A DNA stretch of 64,000 nucleotides from Streptomyces sp. NBC_00271 (GTDB lineage Bacteria; Actinomycetota; Actinomycetes; Streptomycetales; Streptomycetaceae): the NCBI RefSeq assembly GCF_036178845.1, contig NZ_CP108070.1, positions 9,734,001 to 9,798,000 of the forward strand, given 5' to 3'. Below the pieces are notes generated by a model. It saw only the letters and a list, made by a program, of their open reading frames with translations, had not been told where the DNA came from and searched no databases. This document shows positions 1 through 7,621 of the stretch, piece by piece. The translations under genes and the position numbers were made by a program. Numbering within the stretch: position 1 is the stretch's first letter; every line of letters begins with the position of its first letter.

Positions 1-450
1 GAGGAGGACCTCGGCCGGGAGGTCGCCCTGACGGTCGCCCGCCACCTCGTCGTCTTCCTGCGGCGCCCGGGCAACCAGGCCCAGTTCAGCGCCCAGCTGG
101 CCGCGCAGACTGCGCGGCGCGAACCGCTCCGCGAGGTCCAGCAGTGGATCACCGAGCACCCCGGCGACGACCTGTCCGTCGAGTCGCTCGCCGTCCGCGC
201 CCGGCTCTCGCCGCGGCACTTCGCCCGCGCCTTCCAGACCGAGACGGGCATGACCCCGGGCCGGTACGTCGACCGCGTCCGCCTCGAACACGCCCGGCGC
301 CTCCTGGAGGACACCGCCGACGGAGTCGAGGAGATCTCCCGCGCCTGCGGCTACGGCACCCCCGAGGCGATGCGCCGTGCCTTCGTGAAGACGCTCGGCA
401 CGGCACCGGCGGAGTACCGGCGCCGCTTCCGCCCCGCCCCCACCCGGTGA
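1..450 (+). CDS. AraC/GlxA-family transcriptional regulator, C-terminal part (start outside window)
   Basis: The reading frame is open from base 1 and ends at a TGA at 448-450, so the N-terminus lies upstream of the window. The visible 149 residues hold an AraC-type double helix-turn-helix domain: LSPRHFARAFQTETGMTP is the first recognition helix and turn, and ISRACGYGTPEAMRRAF the second. The short segment before it (VALTVARHLVVFLRRPG) resembles the end of the DJ-1/PfpI-like domain found in GlxA-type regulators. It probably controls the DJ-1 gene that follows 68 bases later on the same strand. The family is secure; the ligand and targets are inferred only from position. Confidence 0.85.
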   Translation, partial: EEDLGREVALTVARHLVVFLRRPGNQAQFSAQLAAQTARREPLREVQQWITEHPGDDLSVESLAVRARLSPRHFARAFQTETGMTPGRYVDRVRLEHARRLLEDTADGVEEISRACGYGTPEAMRRAFVKTLGTAPAEYRRRFRPAPTR

Positions 451-518
451 CCAGCCCCCACCCGTCGACCAGCCCGTACCTGACGTGCCTGCCCCACCCA
501 GCCGTGGAAAGGAACCCG

Positions 519-1154
519 ATGCAGATCGCCATCGTCCTCTTCGACCGCTTCACCGCCCTGGACGCCGTGGGACCCTACGAGACCCTCGGCCGCCTGCCCG
601 ACGCGGAGACCGTCTTCGTCGCCGAGGAGACCGGTCCCGTCCGCAACGACAGCGGCAACCTGGCCCTGACAGCCGACAGGACCCTGGCCGAGGTGCCGCA
701 CCCGGACATCGTCGTGGTCCCCGGCGGACCGGGCCAGACCCCGCAGATGGACAACCGGGTCCTGCTGGACTGGCTGCGGGCCGCCGACGCCACGAGCACC
801 TGGACGACCTCCGTGTGCACCGGCTCCCTGCTGCTGGCCGCCGCAGGGCTGCTCGAGGGCCGCCGGGCCACCTCGCACTGGCTGGCCCTCGACCACCTCG
901 AGCGGTTCGGTGCCGAACCGACCGGAGAGCGGGTGGTGTTCGACGGGAAGTACGTGACCGCGGCCGGCGTGTCGTCCGGCATCGACATGGGGCTCGCCCT
1001 GCTCGGACGGATCGCGGGCGACGAACACGCACAGGCCGTACAGCTGCTGACGGAGTACGACCCGCAGCCGCCCTACGACGCCGGGTCCCCCCAGAAGGCT
1101 CCCGCACATCTCGTGGCGGAGTTCCGGGCGAAGAGCCGCTTCATCATGGAGTAG
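519..1154 (+). CDS. DJ-1/PfpI family protein
   Basis: 211 residues, a complete single-domain DJ-1/PfpI protein of the isonitrile-hydratase-like subgroup. The nucleophile elbow is visible as TSVCTGSLLLAAAGLL with the conserved cysteine, preceded by the beta-strand VVVPGGPG. The ATG at 519 follows a good ribosome site (GGAAAGGA, about 505-512). Such stand-alone DJ-1 proteins often sit beside a GlxA-type AraC regulator, as here, and are thought to be the regulated partner. Actual chemistry (hydratase, glyoxalase or chaperone-like) cannot be decided from sequence. Its last 11 bases overlap the convergent enoyl-CoA hydratase gene. Confidence 0.85.
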   Translation: MQIAIVLFDRFTALDAVGPYETLGRLPDAETVFVAEETGPVRNDSGNLALTADRTLAEVPHPDIVVVPGGPGQTPQMDNRVLLDWLRAADATSTWTTSVCTGSLLLAAAGLLEGRRATSHWLALDHLERFGAEPTGERVVFDGKYVTAAGVSSGIDMGLALLGRIAGDEHAQAVQLLTEYDPQPPYDAGSPQKAPAHLVAEFRAKSRFIME

Positions 1155-1953
1155 TCGCGGTGGACGGCGGAGCGGTCGCGGTGGACGACTTGGTGGTCGC
1201 GGTGGACGGCGGCGTGGTCCAGGTGAAGCGCGGCGGCCGGCGCTCCAGGAACGCGGCGACGCCCTCCGCGGTGTCGTCGCTCCCGCGCGCCTGCTCGGCC
1301 CAGTACGCGTCCCGGTCGGTCCGCCCATGGGCGAATTCCTTGGCGGACGCCTGGGTCAGCAACGACCGCGCGGCCAGGACGCGGGTGAACTCCCCGACCC
1401 GCTTGTCGAGTTCGCCCTCGGGCAGCACCTCGTCCACCAGACCCGTGCGCAGCGCCCGTTCGGTGTCGATCAGCTCGCCCGAGAACAGCAGGTACTTGGC
1501 GGTCGCCGGACCCACCAGCGACACCAGCCGCCGGGTGGCCGAGGCCGCGTAGACGATTCCCAGCTTCGCCGGCGTCACCCCGAACTGAGCACCCTCCTCC
1601 GCGAACCGCAGATCGCAGGCCGCCGCGAGCTGGGACCCGCCGCCGACGCAGTACCCGCGGATCGCCGCGAGCGTCGGTTTGGGGAACGCTGCGAGCGCCT
1701 CCTCGGCGTTCACGGCGAGCCCCTGCGCCTCGTCCGAGGAGCCCCGCAGCGTCGAGATGTCGGCCCCCGCGCAGAAGGTGCCGCCCTCGCCGGTGAGCAC
1801 GAGGACGCGGACGTCCGGGTCGGCGGCGAGCCCGTCGAGCAGGGGCGGCAGCGCCCTCCACATGTCGGCCGTCATGGCGTTCCGCTTGGCCGGGTGGTGA
1901 ATGACGACGGTGGCGACCCCGTCGCCCACGCTGTGCAGCAGCTGCGGCTCCAT
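1144..1953 (-). CDS. enoyl-CoA hydratase/isomerase family protein
   Basis: 269 residues from the ATG at 1953. The crotonase fold is clear: the oxyanion-hole segments are GEGGTFCAGADIS and GYCVGGGSQLAAACDLRF, followed by FGVTPAKLGI and a trimer-forming C-terminal helix (AAFLERRPPRF). It would hydrate or isomerise acyl-CoA substrates in the cytosol; the substrate is unknown. The C-terminal tail is unusual: after WTTPPSTATT the last roughly 24 residues are only T, S, A, P and K. They are encoded by imperfect copies of a gtcgcggtggac unit at about 1155-1222 and look like an added low-complexity extension. The gene is convergent with, and overlaps by 11 bases, the DJ-1 gene. Confidence 0.85.
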   Translation of the reverse strand: MEPQLLHSVGDGVATVVIHHPAKRNAMTADMWRALPPLLDGLAADPDVRVLVLTGEGGTFCAGADISTLRGSSDEAQGLAVNAEEALAAFPKPTLAAIRGYCVGGGSQLAAACDLRFAEEGAQFGVTPAKLGIVYAASATRRLVSLVGPATAKYLLFSGELIDTERALRTGLVDEVLPEGELDKRVGEFTRVLAARSLLTQASAKEFAHGRTDRDAYWAEQARGSDDTAEGVAAFLERRPPRFTWTTPPSTATTKSSTATAPPSTATTP

Positions 1954-2020
1954 ACGCCGGATGCTATCCGCAACCCTCGAACGTACGATCAAGAAGGGGT
2001 CGGGCGCGAGGAGGGCGCTG

Positions 2021-2605
2021 ATGGCCGGAACCAAGGACAGGGCACCGAGCGACGCGACCGCGAAACTGACCCGCGGCTTCAGCTGGACCGCCGCGTTCGG
2101 CGTGATCCTGGTGCTCGCGGGGCTTGTCGGGCTCGTCTACACCGGCGTGGCGACCCTGACCTCGATGATCCTGTTCGGCTGGCTGCTGCTGATCGGCGGC
2201 GCGGTCGGACTGCTGCACGCCGTTCAGGCCCGCGGCACCAACTTCTTCTGGCTCGGGGTGGTGGTCGCGGCCCTGAACATCGCGGCCGGAGTGGTGGTGA
2301 TCCGCCGCCCGGACGCGGCGGCCGAGGCACTCACCATGTTCGCGGCCCTGCTGTTCCTGACCGGCGGGGTGTTCCGGGTGGTCGGCAGCCTCGTGGTGCG
2401 CGGTGCGCAGTTCGGCTGGACCCTCCTGCAGGGCGCCTTCGACCTGCTCCTCGGCATCCTGGTGCTGAACAACTGGCCGAGCAGCAGCAAGTACGTCATC
2501 GGCTGCTTCTTCTCGCTCGCGCTGCTCTTCGACGGGCTGGGTCTGATCGCCACCGGCTTCGGCGGACGGCGCATCGTGCATATGGTCTCGGGGCGCGACC
2601 GGTGA
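2021..2605 (+). CDS. DUF308/HdeD-family integral membrane protein
   Basis: 194 residues from the ATG at 2021, preceded by GGAGG-type pairing at about 2009-2014. About six hydrophobic helices are visible (FGVILVLAGLVGLVYTGVA, MILFGWLLLIGGAVGLLHAV, FFWLGVVVAALNIAAGVVVI, MFAALLFLTGGVFRVVGSLV and others). They alternate in pairs as in the HdeD/DUF308 repeat, first described in an acid-resistance membrane protein of E. coli. The N-terminus is short and charged, with no cleavable signal. The function in Streptomyces is unknown. It stands alone between an outward-facing hydratase gene and the ATPase gene. Confidence 0.75.
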   Translation: MAGTKDRAPSDATAKLTRGFSWTAAFGVILVLAGLVGLVYTGVATLTSMILFGWLLLIGGAVGLLHAVQARGTNFFWLGVVVAALNIAAGVVVIRRPDAAAEALTMFAALLFLTGGVFRVVGSLVVRGAQFGWTLLQGAFDLLLGILVLNNWPSSSKYVIGCFFSLALLFDGLGLIATGFGGRRIVHMVSGRDR

Positions 2606-2826
2606 CGGACGAGACGGGCGAGCCCGGCGCCCAACCCGTACAACCCGAATAGTTCTCGAAGTAGACACCACGCGGACAGGAGTGGTCGCGCGGCCGACCA
2701 TGCCATGCGTCAACGGTCAGAAGCCGTCGATAGTCGCTGACTTCTGGTCAGGGATGCGGTCCGGACCAGCGCGTTACCAACACTCGACGTGTGGTGACAA
2801 TCGAGCGCAAGGGTGGCGACCGGACG

Positions 2827-3333
2827 ATGGAGAACCACGGGCGGGGGTTCGACTCCCGCCCTGAAGGCGCCGGGGATGTGGCTCCCGATCGGAGACCGCC
2901 GGGTCCGCTGCCGTACGAGGGGGTGTGGCGGTTCACCGCTCCCGCCATCGACGCCTCGGTTCCGCAGGCACGACACGCCGTTCGTGACCTGCTCTTCCGT
3001 CAACAAGTGCCCGTCTCGGACGACCTCGTCCACGGGCTTTTGTTGATCGTCTCCGAACTGGTCACGAACGCGGTGCGGCACGCGGCACTGCTGTCCCCGA
3101 TGCTCGCCGTGGAGGTGGCCGTGGGAGCCGAGTGGGTGCGGGTCTCGGTGGAGGACAACCACCCCTACCGTCCCACCGCCCTGGAGGCCGACCACGGCCA
3201 GACCGGCGGCCGGGGGCTGCTGCTGGTGCGGGAGGTCGCCAGGGAGTCGGGCGGGGTGTGCGACGTCGAGCACACGGCGAGTGGCGGCAAGGTGATCTGG
3301 GCCGCCCTGCCGCTCACTGTGAGCATCGTCTAG
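2827..3333 (+). CDS. ATP-binding protein of the anti-sigma/RsbW-like histidine-kinase-fold family
   Basis: 168 residues. A single HATPase_c_2 domain is seen: the N-box VSELVTNAVRHA, the G1 box VEDNHPYRP and the G2 region GGRGLLLVREVA. There is no kinase dimerisation domain and no membrane segment. Streptomyces encode dozens of these; some act as anti-sigma factors or phosphorylate anti-anti-sigma partners. The ATG at 2827 has AAGGGTGG ten bases upstream and is preferred. An in-frame GTG at 2791 would add 12 residues but has no ribosome site. No partner gene lies nearby, so the sigma target is unknown. Confidence 0.8.
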   Translation: MENHGRGFDSRPEGAGDVAPDRRPPGPLPYEGVWRFTAPAIDASVPQARHAVRDLLFRQQVPVSDDLVHGLLLIVSELVTNAVRHAALLSPMLAVEVAVGAEWVRVSVEDNHPYRPTALEADHGQTGGRGLLLVREVARESGGVCDVEHTASGGKVIWAALPLTVSIV

Positions 3334-3373
3334 GGCTTGGCGCTCTCGGGGAGTCTTCGCGAGGACGGGTCCG

Positions 3374-3967
3374 TCACCAGCCGGCGGACGGGCCCGTCAG
3401 CTCCCTGATCGCCGGACGGGCCGCGTCCAGGACCGTCATGAACCACGCCGAGAAGGGGTCCTTCGCGTGCCGCTCCATGAGCTCGGCGGCGGTCACGAAC
3501 GCGGTGTCCCCGACCTCCTCCGGATCGGGGTGCAGCGACGACTGCACCATGCCGACGAAGAGGTGGTTGTACTCCTGCTCCACCAGGCCCGACTCCGGGT
3601 CCGGGTGGTTGTAGCGGACCGTGCCCGCCTCCGCGAGCAGCGAGGGCGAGACGCCGAGCTCCTCGTACGTCCGTCGGGCCGCCGCCGCGAAGGGCGCCTC
3701 GGCGGGGTAGGGGTGGCCGCAGCAGGTGTTGGACCAGACCCCGGGGGAGTGGTACTTGCCCAGGGCACGCTGCTGGAGCAGCAGCCTGCCGTGCTCGTCG
3801 AAGAGGAACACGGAGAAGGCCCGGTGCAGCTGTCCCGGTGGCTGATGGGCGGCGAGCTTCTCCGCCGTGCCGATCGTGTTGCCGTCCTCGTCGACCAACT
3901 CGAGCAAGATCGCTTCAACGGTGCCGTTCGACGAACTGTGCGTCGCGGTGGCAGGTGTGATCGGCAT
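3374..3967 (-). CDS. idi: isopentenyl-diphosphate delta-isomerase, type I
   Basis: 197 residues, the normal length for a type I (Nudix-fold) IPP isomerase. It interconverts IPP and DMAPP for isoprenoid synthesis. The active-site cysteine lies in WSNTCCGHP, the Nudix-like helix is RRTYEELGV, and the metal/acid region is NHPDPESGLVEQEYNHLFVG. The ATG at 3967 has AAGGA five bases upstream, favouring it over the ATG at 3973. Position suggests it supplies DMAPP for the hopanoid operon 11 kb away, which carries ispG and dxs. S. coelicolor has idi at the same place relative to the hopanoid genes, as I recall. Confidence 0.93.
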   Translation of the reverse strand: MPITPATATHSSSNGTVEAILLELVDEDGNTIGTAEKLAAHQPPGQLHRAFSVFLFDEHGRLLLQQRALGKYHSPGVWSNTCCGHPYPAEAPFAAAARRTYEELGVSPSLLAEAGTVRYNHPDPESGLVEQEYNHLFVGMVQSSLHPDPEEVGDTAFVTAAELMERHAKDPFSAWFMTVLDAARPAIRELTGPSAGW

Positions 3968-4322
3968 ACCCATCCTTCGCATCGGTCTTCGAGCCCCAAG
4001 TCTGCCGTACGAAACCGGCACTCCCGGCACTTCGCGGCTCCCCGCATGTCCCGCTCCGGGAGCCCGGAGCGGGACACGCGGCCGACGTCCGTCGGTCACC
4101 GAAAGCGGCCGGACACTTGATCGTGCCCGGTGCCACGGACGGGGAACCGTCCAGGACAGGGGCCATCAGATGTTCGCCCGGCCCCCGGATCCGGTGCTCG
4201 TCCGGCCCGCCGAACCCGGGCCGGATGCCGTAGTCCGCGGCCGGTTCACCGCGGTGCGCGGCGCACCCGCCGTACGGCGACGGACGCAGGCACCGACGCG
4301 GGCACCGGGCGGACGGGACGCG
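3968..4322. other. intergenic region with a 14-bp inverted repeat
   Basis: 355 bases between idi and the upstream methyltransferase gene, both on the minus strand, so it holds the idi promoter. A perfect 14-bp inverted repeat (tgtcccgctccggg at 4047-4060 and its complement at 4063-4076, two bases apart) could be a terminator hairpin or an operator. I see no credible gene here. Confidence 0.55.
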
Positions 4323-5093
4323 TCAGGCGCCGACGGTGACCGGACGCAGGACATAGCCCACGTAGCCGTACTCCCTCCCGTGCTCGCGGCGCATGGCGAT
4401 CTCCGCTCGGGCGCCCGCCACCGCCCAGGCCATGCCGGGCCGGGTGACATCGGCCACGTCGGCGTGGACGCCGAGCGCGTCGTAGTACTCGTCCCAGTCG
4501 GACTCCGGCTGGAGGTACACCCCCAGTACGGAGTACCCGGCGTCGCGTGCGACCCCGGTGTCCTGGTCGGTCGTGCGCAACGAGTCGTCCTCCCAGAACG
4601 CGCGGGCCTGGTCGGACGGCGTGTCGGTGGTCCACACACAGTGGGTGAGGACCAGCGTGCCGCCGGGGGCTAGCAGTCGCCGCCAGTAGCGCAGGGCGGT
4701 GTCGAAACCGATCAGATAGGCCGAGCCCTCGGCCCAGACCAGATCGAACGAACCGTCGGGGTGGGTGAGATCTCCCATGTCCCCGTGGACGGTGTCGATC
4801 GAGGCGCTGAGACCTCGGGCCGCGGCGGCCGTCCGCAGTTCGTCGAGGAACGGTTCGTGCAGGTCGACGGCCGTCACCTCGGCCGCGGCCTCGGCGGCCA
4901 GGAACAGCGCCGAGCGGCCGGGGCCACAGCCCAGGTCGAGCACGCGGGGACGGGCGGGCAGCGGGCCCGCGAGGGAGAGCAGGTGACGGGTGGTGGCGTC
5001 GGAGCCGGGGCTCTGCCGGGGCAGTCGGTGGCGCAGGGTGAAGAAGGCCTTGTGGCGGGCGTCGCGGTCGGAAGAGTCGTGATGCTCGGACAA
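4323..5093 (-). CDS. class I SAM-dependent methyltransferase
   Basis: About 256 residues from a TTG at 5093 (LSEHHDSSDRD at the start), with AAAGG nearby upstream. The frame stays open to 5249, but the extra residues look like non-coding arginine/proline-rich sequence. Motif I is VLDLGCGPGRSALFLA, the acidic post-I residue is in VTAVDLHEPFLDEL, and motif III is LLAPGGTLVLTHCVW. The late segment WEDDSLRTTDQDTG resembles small-molecule methyltransferases rather than RNA or DNA enzymes. The substrate is unknown. The gene lies between the CDF transporter and idi on the same strand, with 216 bases separating it from the transporter. Confidence 0.75.
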   Translation of the reverse strand: MSEHHDSSDRDARHKAFFTLRHRLPRQSPGSDATTRHLLSLAGPLPARPRVLDLGCGPGRSALFLAAEAAAEVTAVDLHEPFLDELRTAAAARGLSASIDTVHGDMGDLTHPDGSFDLVWAEGSAYLIGFDTALRYWRRLLAPGGTLVLTHCVWTTDTPSDQARAFWEDDSLRTTDQDTGVARDAGYSVLGVYLQPESDWDEYYDALGVHADVADVTRPGMAWAVAGARAEIAMRREHGREYGYVGYVLRPVTVGA

Positions 5094-5309
5094 CGTGGGA
5101 AACCTTTGGATGCGGGGCCCGGGCCGCCGCGCACGCCGCTCGGCGTGGGTCAGCCGTGGACCCGGAGGATGGGGACGCACCTGTGGCCGCGCGCAGCGGC
5201 ACCGAACTCGACAGTCATCAACCCACCTCTTCCTCGGATCGGCGGCCACGCTAGCACCGGAGCCGCCGGTCGCACCCGCGAATTAATCGCCTGCTGGATC
5301 AGGAACCTG

Positions 5310-6248
5310 TCAGTGGCAGAGCTTCGCCTCGTGCTCCGCGTGCCCGCTCGGTTCCAGCTGGAAGGTGCAGTGCTCCACGTCGAAGTGGTGGCCCAGACAG
5401 CCCTGGAGTTCGTGGAGCATCTTCTCGTGGCCGATGGCGTTCAGGACCTCGGAGCTGACGACCACATGGGCGGAGAGGACGGGCATGCCCGAGGTGATGG
5501 TCCAGGCGTGCAGGTCGTGCACGTCCTCGACGCCGGACAGGGCCAGGATGTGGGCGCGCACCTCCGCCATGTCGACGTTCTTGGGCGCCGCCTCCAGGAG
5601 CACGTCGAGCGTCTCGTGGAGCAGCCTCCAGGTGCGCGGGACGATCATGATGCTGATGAGGATCGAGGCGATCGGGTCGGCCGCCTGCCAGCCGGTGGTC
5701 ATGATGACCGCGGCGGAGATGATCACCGCCACCGAACCCAGCGCGTCCGCGACCACCTCCAGGAAGGCGCCGCGCACGTTCAGGCTGTCCTTCTGACCGC
5801 GCAGCAGCAGCATGAGCGAGATCGTGTTCGCGACCAGACCGATCAGACCGAAGACGATGGTCAGACCGCCCTCGGTGTCCGCGGGTGTCACGAAGCGGTG
5901 GATCGCCTCGTACAGGACGTAGCCGCCGACCCCGAGCAGCAGCAGACAGTTGGCGAGCGCGGCGAGGATCTCGGCCCGTGCGTAGCCGAACGTGCGGTTG
6001 CCGCTGGGCGGCCGGTTGGCGAAGTGGATCGCGAGGAGCGCCATGCCCAGCCCCACCGCGTCCGTCGCCATGTGCGCCGCGTCGGCCACGAGCGCGAGGG
6101 AATCGGCCATGAGGCCGCCGACGATCTCGACCACCATCACGGTGAGCGTGATCGACAGCGCGACCCGCAGCCTCCCGCGGTACGCGGCCGCCGCCGTGCC
6201 GGTGGCGGGCGCGCCATGGGCGTGCCCGTGATCGTGTCCAGCCCCCAT
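5310..6248 (-). CDS. cation diffusion facilitator (zinc/cobalt efflux) transporter
   Basis: 312 residues from the ATG at 6248, preceded by AGGAGG eight bases away. A histidine-rich N-terminus (GHDHGHAHG) precedes six transmembrane helices. The intramembrane metal site is seen as SLALVADAAHMATD in helix 2 and EVVADALGS in helix 5. The cytoplasmic C-terminal domain carries DVHDLHAWTI and ends HAEHEAKLCH, rich in potential metal ligands. The family exports Zn2+, Co2+ or similar ions by proton antiport; the CzcD-like layout favours zinc. It follows galE on the minus strand, separated by a strong hairpin, so it is probably transcribed separately. Confidence 0.9.
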   Translation of the reverse strand: MGAGHDHGHAHGAPATGTAAAAYRGRLRVALSITLTVMVVEIVGGLMADSLALVADAAHMATDAVGLGMALLAIHFANRPPSGNRTFGYARAEILAALANCLLLLGVGGYVLYEAIHRFVTPADTEGGLTIVFGLIGLVANTISLMLLLRGQKDSLNVRGAFLEVVADALGSVAVIISAAVIMTTGWQAADPIASILISIMIVPRTWRLLHETLDVLLEAAPKNVDMAEVRAHILALSGVEDVHDLHAWTITSGMPVLSAHVVVSSEVLNAIGHEKMLHELQGCLGHHFDVEHCTFQLEPSGHAEHEAKLCH

Positions 6249-6335
6249 GGAAGCCGCCTCCTGTGCTCTGCCCGGGATCACAGTGAACTACGGGTGGGGG
6301 GTATCGGGCAACGCGGCACTGAACACCGTTGTCAT

Positions 6336-6374
6336 ATGCTCTGACCTGCGGAAACGATCCGCAGGTCAGAGCAT
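6336..6374 (-). terminator. strong hairpin terminator after galE
   Basis: A perfect 16-bp inverted repeat (arms 6336-6351 and 6359-6374, arm core gctctgacctgcgg) with a 7-base loop aaacgat lies immediately past the galE stop at 6377. There is no long T-run, as is usual in Streptomyces. It separates galE from the CDF transporter gene. Confidence 0.8.
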
Positions 6375-6376
6375 GG

Positions 6377-7363
6377 TCAAGATCGTTGATCCAGCGCCCG
6401 GGGGTGATGCAGCACCCATCCCTGCCACGCCGACTCCACCATCTCCCGGACCCCGCGCCGCGCGCTCCAGTCGAGTTCCCGCGCGGCCAGGTCGGCCGAG
6501 GCGACCGCGCGCGGCGCGTCCCCGGGCCGGCGCGGCTCGACGACCGGTCGCCGGGTGTCCCCGCTGACCTCGCCGATCAGCGTGAGCAGTGCACGTACCG
6601 AGACCCCTTCGCCGCGGCCGATGTTCGCCGTGAGGTCGCCGCTCGCGCCGCCGGCCAGCCGCCGGGCCGCCGCGAGGTGTGCCTCGGCGAGGTCGGCGAC
6701 ATGGATGTAGTCACGGACGCAGGTGCCGTCCGGCGTCGGGTAGTCGTCGCCGAAGATCCGCGGGGCCTCGTCGCGGGTGAGGCGGTCGAAGACCATCGGG
6801 ATCACGTTGAACACACCGGTGTCGGCCAGCTCGGGCGTGGCCGCACCCGCCACGTTGAAGTAGCGCAGGCACACGGTCGCGATGCCGTGGGCCCGGCCCG
6901 CCGCGCGGACCAGCCACTCCCCGGCGAGCTTCGTCTCGCCGTACGGGCTCATGGGCGCACAGGGGGTGTCCTCCGTGATGAGGTCCACATCCGGGTTGCC
7001 GTAGACGGCGGCGGACGAGGAGAAGACGAAGCGCTTGACGCCGGCCCCGGCGACCGCCTCCAGGAGCGTCGCGAGCCCGCCCACGTTCTCCTGGTAGTAG
7101 CGCGTCGGCTGGGCCACGGACTCGCCGACCTGCTTGCGCGCGGCGAGATGCACCACACCCGTCACCGCGTGCTCCGCGAGGACCCGCTTGAGCAGGTCCC
7201 CGTCCAGCGACGAGCCCTGTACCAGCGGGATGCTCTCCGGAAGCCGGTTCGGAACCCCGGCCGAGAGGTCGTCGAGGGCGACGACGCGCTCCCCGGCCTC
7301 CGCCATCGCCCGCGCCACGTGTGCCCCGATGTATCCGGCCCCGCCTGTGATCAGCCATGTCAT
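6377..7363 (-). CDS. galE: UDP-glucose 4-epimerase
   Basis: 328 residues, a short-chain dehydrogenase fold of normal GalE length. The NAD site is GGAGYIG at residues 7-13, the catalytic serine lies in SSSAAVYG, and the Tyr-x3-Lys pair in SPYGETK. The sugar-nucleotide segment TCVRDYIHVADLAEAH is typical. It interconverts UDP-glucose and UDP-galactose in the cytosol. It is divergent from the phosphotransferase/glycosyltransferase run starting at 7622 and may feed UDP-galactose to that pathway. The minus-strand frame continues open far upstream to 9592, but that is GC-driven antisense; the ATG at 7363 begins the recognisable domain. Confidence 0.92.
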   Translation of the reverse strand: MTWLITGGAGYIGAHVARAMAEAGERVVALDDLSAGVPNRLPESIPLVQGSSLDGDLLKRVLAEHAVTGVVHLAARKQVGESVAQPTRYYQENVGGLATLLEAVAGAGVKRFVFSSSAAVYGNPDVDLITEDTPCAPMSPYGETKLAGEWLVRAAGRAHGIATVCLRYFNVAGAATPELADTGVFNVIPMVFDRLTRDEAPRIFGDDYPTPDGTCVRDYIHVADLAEAHLAAARRLAGGASGDLTANIGRGEGVSVRALLTLIGEVSGDTRRPVVEPRRPGDAPRAVASADLAARELDWSARRGVREMVESAWQGWVLHHPRALDQRS

Positions 7364-7607
7364 GGACGACCACCCTATGTCGGTCCGCGGCCGGTGGCGC
7401 CGCTGCCGGCCATCGATCCGACCGCCCTGCCCCGCTACGGGACGGTCTGGAAGGGAGTCGCGATCAATGACGCGAATAGTGCGTTCTGCGAGTGCGGGTT
7501 TGTGGCGGGACCCCCGGATCACGGATGATGATCGCGGCGGAGGCGCTACGCAGATGTGGTTGATCGCGCAGTGAACGGGCGGTGAACGCCTGCTTCTCAT
7601 CATCCGA

Positions 7608-7613
7608 TAGCCT
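7608..7613 (+). promoter_or_regulatory. putative -10 element for the phosphotransferase operon (possibly leaderless)
   Basis: TAGCCT at 7608-7613 lies only eight bases before the ATG at 7622. A TGAAC-like -35 candidate occurs near 7583. If used, transcription would start at or next to the ATG, giving a leaderless mRNA, which fits the lack of a ribosome site before 7622. Confidence 0.35.
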
Positions 7614-7621
7614 CTGCCGAC

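Noticed and set aside
5094..5249. N-terminal extension of the methyltransferase
   Set aside because: The extra 52 residues are Arg/Pro-rich without fold features, and a TTG with AAAGG nearby starts the conserved part.
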